The notes under the pieces are model-generated. The model searched no databases. It was not told where the DNA came from and saw only the letters and a list, made by a program, of their open reading frames with translations. Below are positions 60,801 to 64,000 of a stretch of DNA of 64,000 nt, in pieces (position 1 is the stretch's first letter; every line of letters begins with the position of its first letter). Position numbers and translations under genes: made by a program. Source of the stretch: Carex sylvatica (Eukaryota > Streptophyta > Magnoliopsida > Poales > Cyperaceae); contig CAXKVR010000003.1 of the NCBI GenBank assembly GCA_964058845.1, forward strand, positions 467,209-531,208, read 5' to 3'.

Positions 60801-63800
60801 GACTAGAGTGCTCCAATCCCCTTCAATTGGAGTGTTGTATTAGGGTTGTAAATGCCCGCATATATTGCCATATAGAGATACTACTAGAGTGCTCCAAACA
60901 CCTTCAAATGGAGTGTTGTATCAGGATTGTAAATTTCATATTATCTTGTCATCTGGAGACACTACTAGGGTGCTCCAAGCACCTTCAATTGGAGTGTTTT
61001 ATTTGAGTTATAAATTCCCTATTATCTTGTCATATGGAGACACTACTGGAGAGCTCCAAACACCCTCAATTGGAGTGTTGTATTTGGGTTGTAAATGCCT
61101 TATTATCTTTCCATATAGAGACTCTACGGGAGTGATCCAAACACTCTCAATTGGAGTGTTGTATCATGGTTGTAAATGCCGTATTATCTTGTCATGTTGA
61201 GACACTTCTAGACTGCTCCAACCGCCATGAATTGGAGTGTTGTATTTGGGATGTAAACGCCCTTTTATCTTGCCATATAGAGACACGACTAGAGTGCTCC
61301 AATCAGCTTGAATAGAGTGTTGCATTAGGGTTGTAAATGCCCTATTATCTTGCCATATAGAGACACTACTAGAGTGCTCCAAACACCCTCAAATAGAGTG
61401 TTGTATTAGGGTTGTAAATGCCCTCTTCTCTTCTCATCTAGAGACACTACTCGAGTGCTCCAAACACATTCAATTGGAGTGTTGTATTAGGGTTGTAAAT
61501 GCCATATTATCTTGCCATATAGAGACACAACTAGATAGGTCCAAACACCTTCAATTGGAGTGTTGTATTATGGCTGTAAATGTCATATTATCTGGTCATC
61601 TAGAGAATCTACTCGAGGTCTCCAAACACCTTCATTTGGAGTGTTGTATTAGGGTTGTAAATGCCCTATTATCTTGCCATATAGAGACACTACTAGAGTG
61701 CTCCAAACACCCTCAAATAGAGTGTTGTATTAGGGTTGTAAATGCCCTCTTCTCTTCTCATCTAGCGACACTACTCGAGTGCTCTAAACACATTCAATTG
61801 GAGTGTTGTAAATGCCCTATCTTTCAATATAGAGTCACTACTAGAGTGCTCCAAACACCTTCAAATGGAGTATTGTATTAGGATTGTAAATGTCCAATTA
61901 TCTTGCCATCTGGAGACACTACTAGAGTGCCCCAAACACCTTCAATTGAAGTGTTTTATTAGAGTTGTAAATGCCCTATTATCTTGTCATATGGAGACAC
62001 TACTAGAGTGCTCCAAACACCCTCAATTGGAGTGCCGTACTTGGGTTGTAAATGTCTTATTATCTTGCAATATAGAGACACTATTGGAATGATCCAAACA
62101 CCCTCAATTGGAGTGCTTTATCAGGGTTGTAAATGCCCTATCATCTTGCTATATGGAGACACTAGAAGAGTGCTTCCAATACCTTTAATTGGAGTGTTTT
62201 ATTAAGGTTGTAAATGCCCTATTATCTTGTCATATGGAGACACCACTAGACTGCTCCAAACACCCTGAATTGGAGTGTTGTATTTGGGTTGTAAACGCCC
62301 TTTTATCTTGCCATATAGAGATATGACTAGAGTGCTCCAATCCCCTTCAATTGGAGTGTTGTATTAGGGTTGTAAATGCCCGCATATATTGCCATATAGA
62401 GATACTACTAGAGTGCTCCAAACACCTTCAAATGGAGTGTTGTATCAGGATTGTAAATTTCATATTATCTTGTCATCTGGAGACACTACTAGGGTGCTCC
62501 AAGCACCTTCAATTGGAGTGTTTTATTTGAGTTATAAATTCCCTATTATCTTGTCATATGGAGACACTACTGGAGAGCTCCAAACACCCTCAATTGGAGT
62601 GTTGTATTTGGGTTGTAAATGCCTTATTATCTTTCCATATAGAGACTCTACGGAGTGATCCAAACACTCTCAATTGGAGTGTTGTATCATGGTTGTAAAT
62701 GCCGTATTATCTTGTCATGTTGAGACACTTCTAGACTGCTCCAACCGCCATGAATTGGAGTGTTGTATTTGGGATGTAAACGCCCTTTTATCTTGCCATA
62801 TAGAGACACGACTAGAGTGCTCCAATCAGCTTGAATTAGAGTGTTGCATTAGGGTTGTAAATGCCCTATTATCTTGCCATATAGAGACACTACTAGAGTG
62901 CTCCAACACCCTCAAATAGAGTGTTGTATTAGGGTTGTAAATGCCCTCTTCTCTTCTCATCTAGAGACACTACTCGAGTGCTCCAAACACATTCAATTGG
63001 AGTGTTGTATTAGGGTTGTAAATGCCATATTATCTTGCCATATAGAGACACAACTAGATAGGTCCAAACACCTTCAATTGGAGTGTTGTATTATGGCTGT
63101 AAATGTCATATTATCTGGTCATCTAGAGAATCTACTCGAGGTCTCCAAACACCTTCATTTGGAGTGTTGTATTAGGGTTGTAAATGCCCTATTATCTTGC
63201 CATATAGAGACACTACTAGAGTGCTCCAAACACCCTCAAATAGAGTGTTGTATTAGGGTTGTAAATGCCCTCTTCTCTTCTCATCTAGCGACACTACTCG
63301 AGTGCTCTAAACACATTCAATTGGAGTGTTGTAAATGCCCTATCTTTCAATATAGAGTCACTACTAGAGTGCTCCAAACACCTTCAAATGGAGTATTGTA
63401 TTAGGATTGTAAATGTCCAATTATCTTGCCATCTGGAGACACTACTAGAGTGCCCCAAACACCTTCAATTGAAGTGTTTTATTAGAGTTGTAAATGCCCT
63501 ATTATCTTGTCATATGGAGACACTACTAGAGTGCTCCAAACACCCTCAATTGGAGTGCCGTACTTGGGTTGTAAATGTCTTATTATCTTGCAATATAGAG
63601 ACACTATTGGAATGATCCAAACACCCTCAATTGGAGTGCTTTATCAGGGTTGTAAATGCCCTATCATCTTGCTATATGGAGACACTAGAAGAGTGCTTCC
63701 AATACCTTTAATTGGAGTGTTTTATTAAGGTTGTAAATGCCCTATTATCTTGTCATATGGAGACACCACTAGACTGCTCCAAACACCCTGAATTGGAGTG

Positions 63801-64000
63801 TTGTATTTGGGTTGTAAACGCCTTTTATCTTGCCATATAGAGATATGACTAGAGTGCTCCAATCCCCTTCAATTGGAGTGTTGTATTAGGGTTGTAAATG
63901 CCCGCATATATTGCCATATAGAGATACTACTAGAGTGCTCCAAACACCTTCAAATGGAGTGTTGTATCAGGATTGTAAATTTCATATTATCTTGTCATCT
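51885..64000 (+). repeat. 81-bp satellite, array 2, higher-order repeat of 1525 bp
   Basis: A block of 19 monomers repeats with near identity. Using the word TGCCATATAGAGATACTACT as landmark, copies begin at 51885, 53410, 56291, 57816, 59341, 60865, 62389 and 63912. Units that run full length measure 1525 bp (later ones 1523-1524). 1525 is 19 x 81 minus 14: one monomer (for example ~57228-57260) lacks 11+3 bases, reading GTGTTGTAAATGCCCTATC. The second copy is chimeric: ~54216-54890 holds unrelated monomer variants, and the spacing of shared words drops to 1356 bp. The array continues past the right edge. Confidence 0.93.

Noticed and set aside
46741..64000. CRISPR-like array
   Set aside because: The repeats are directly tandem with no unique spacers, the unit is 81 bp, and the context is a plant nuclear genome.
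1..64000. tRNA, rRNA or organellar insertions
   Set aside because: No cloverleaf-like or rRNA-like segment was recognised by eye. A covariance-model scan would be needed to exclude small or decayed tRNA genes.

Overview
This is nuclear DNA of a flowering plant, probably a eudicot. Two intron-rich genes of plant type are embedded in AT-rich DNA full of transposon remnants, MITEs and a very large tandem satellite. There is no sign of bacterial, organellar or viral gene organisation. Species cannot be named from the sequence.

Layout. (1) 52-8796, minus strand: a USP-family deubiquitinase that I recognise as the plant UBP26 orthologue. Ten exons lie in the window and its 3' end runs off the left edge. 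Its 3.65-kb first intron carries three small transposons. (2) About 9.9-15.6 kb: a MULE-type MITE with a perfect 9-bp target duplication, a broken PIF/Harbinger transposase, the 3' end of a second PIF copy, and a minus-strand Copia-like LTR that abuts that second copy. (3) 15.6-22 kb: gene-poor retroelement-like DNA with a hairpin-forming 40-bp repeat and a foldback MITE. (4) 22085-26147, plus strand: a complete eight-exon BET-type bromodomain gene of the GTE1/GTE6 (IMB1) group, 384 codons. (5) 26-35.1 kb: a four-unit minisatellite, a second copy of the Copia-like LTR, a degenerate ~100-bp repeat, a possible Helitron end, and three long palindromic MITEs sitting in (TA)n tracts. (6) 35.5-64 kb: an 81-bp satellite family in two arrays of opposite orientation (about 4.2 kb and more than 17 kb). 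They flank a pair of ~1.97-kb direct repeats that look like the LTRs of one non-coding minus-strand retroelement.

The satellite is the most interesting part. From about 51.9 kb to the right edge it is organised as a higher-order repeat of 1525 bp, which equals 19 monomers of 81 bp with one monomer shortened by 14 bp. Gene-conversion patches are visible between copies, and homopolymer contractions cluster in the last copies. The LTR-like direct repeats each end in satellite monomer sequence: a single 62-bp piece in the left copy, and the start of the huge array in the right copy. This suggests that the array grew from the end of a retroelement LTR. The many apparent 27-residue-periodic ORFs in the array are a by-product of 81 being divisible by three. 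I do not call them genes.

The two real genes both act on chromatin (H2B deubiquitination and acetyl-lysine reading), but they are about 13 kb apart and in opposite orientation. Nothing in the sequence shows a functional link.
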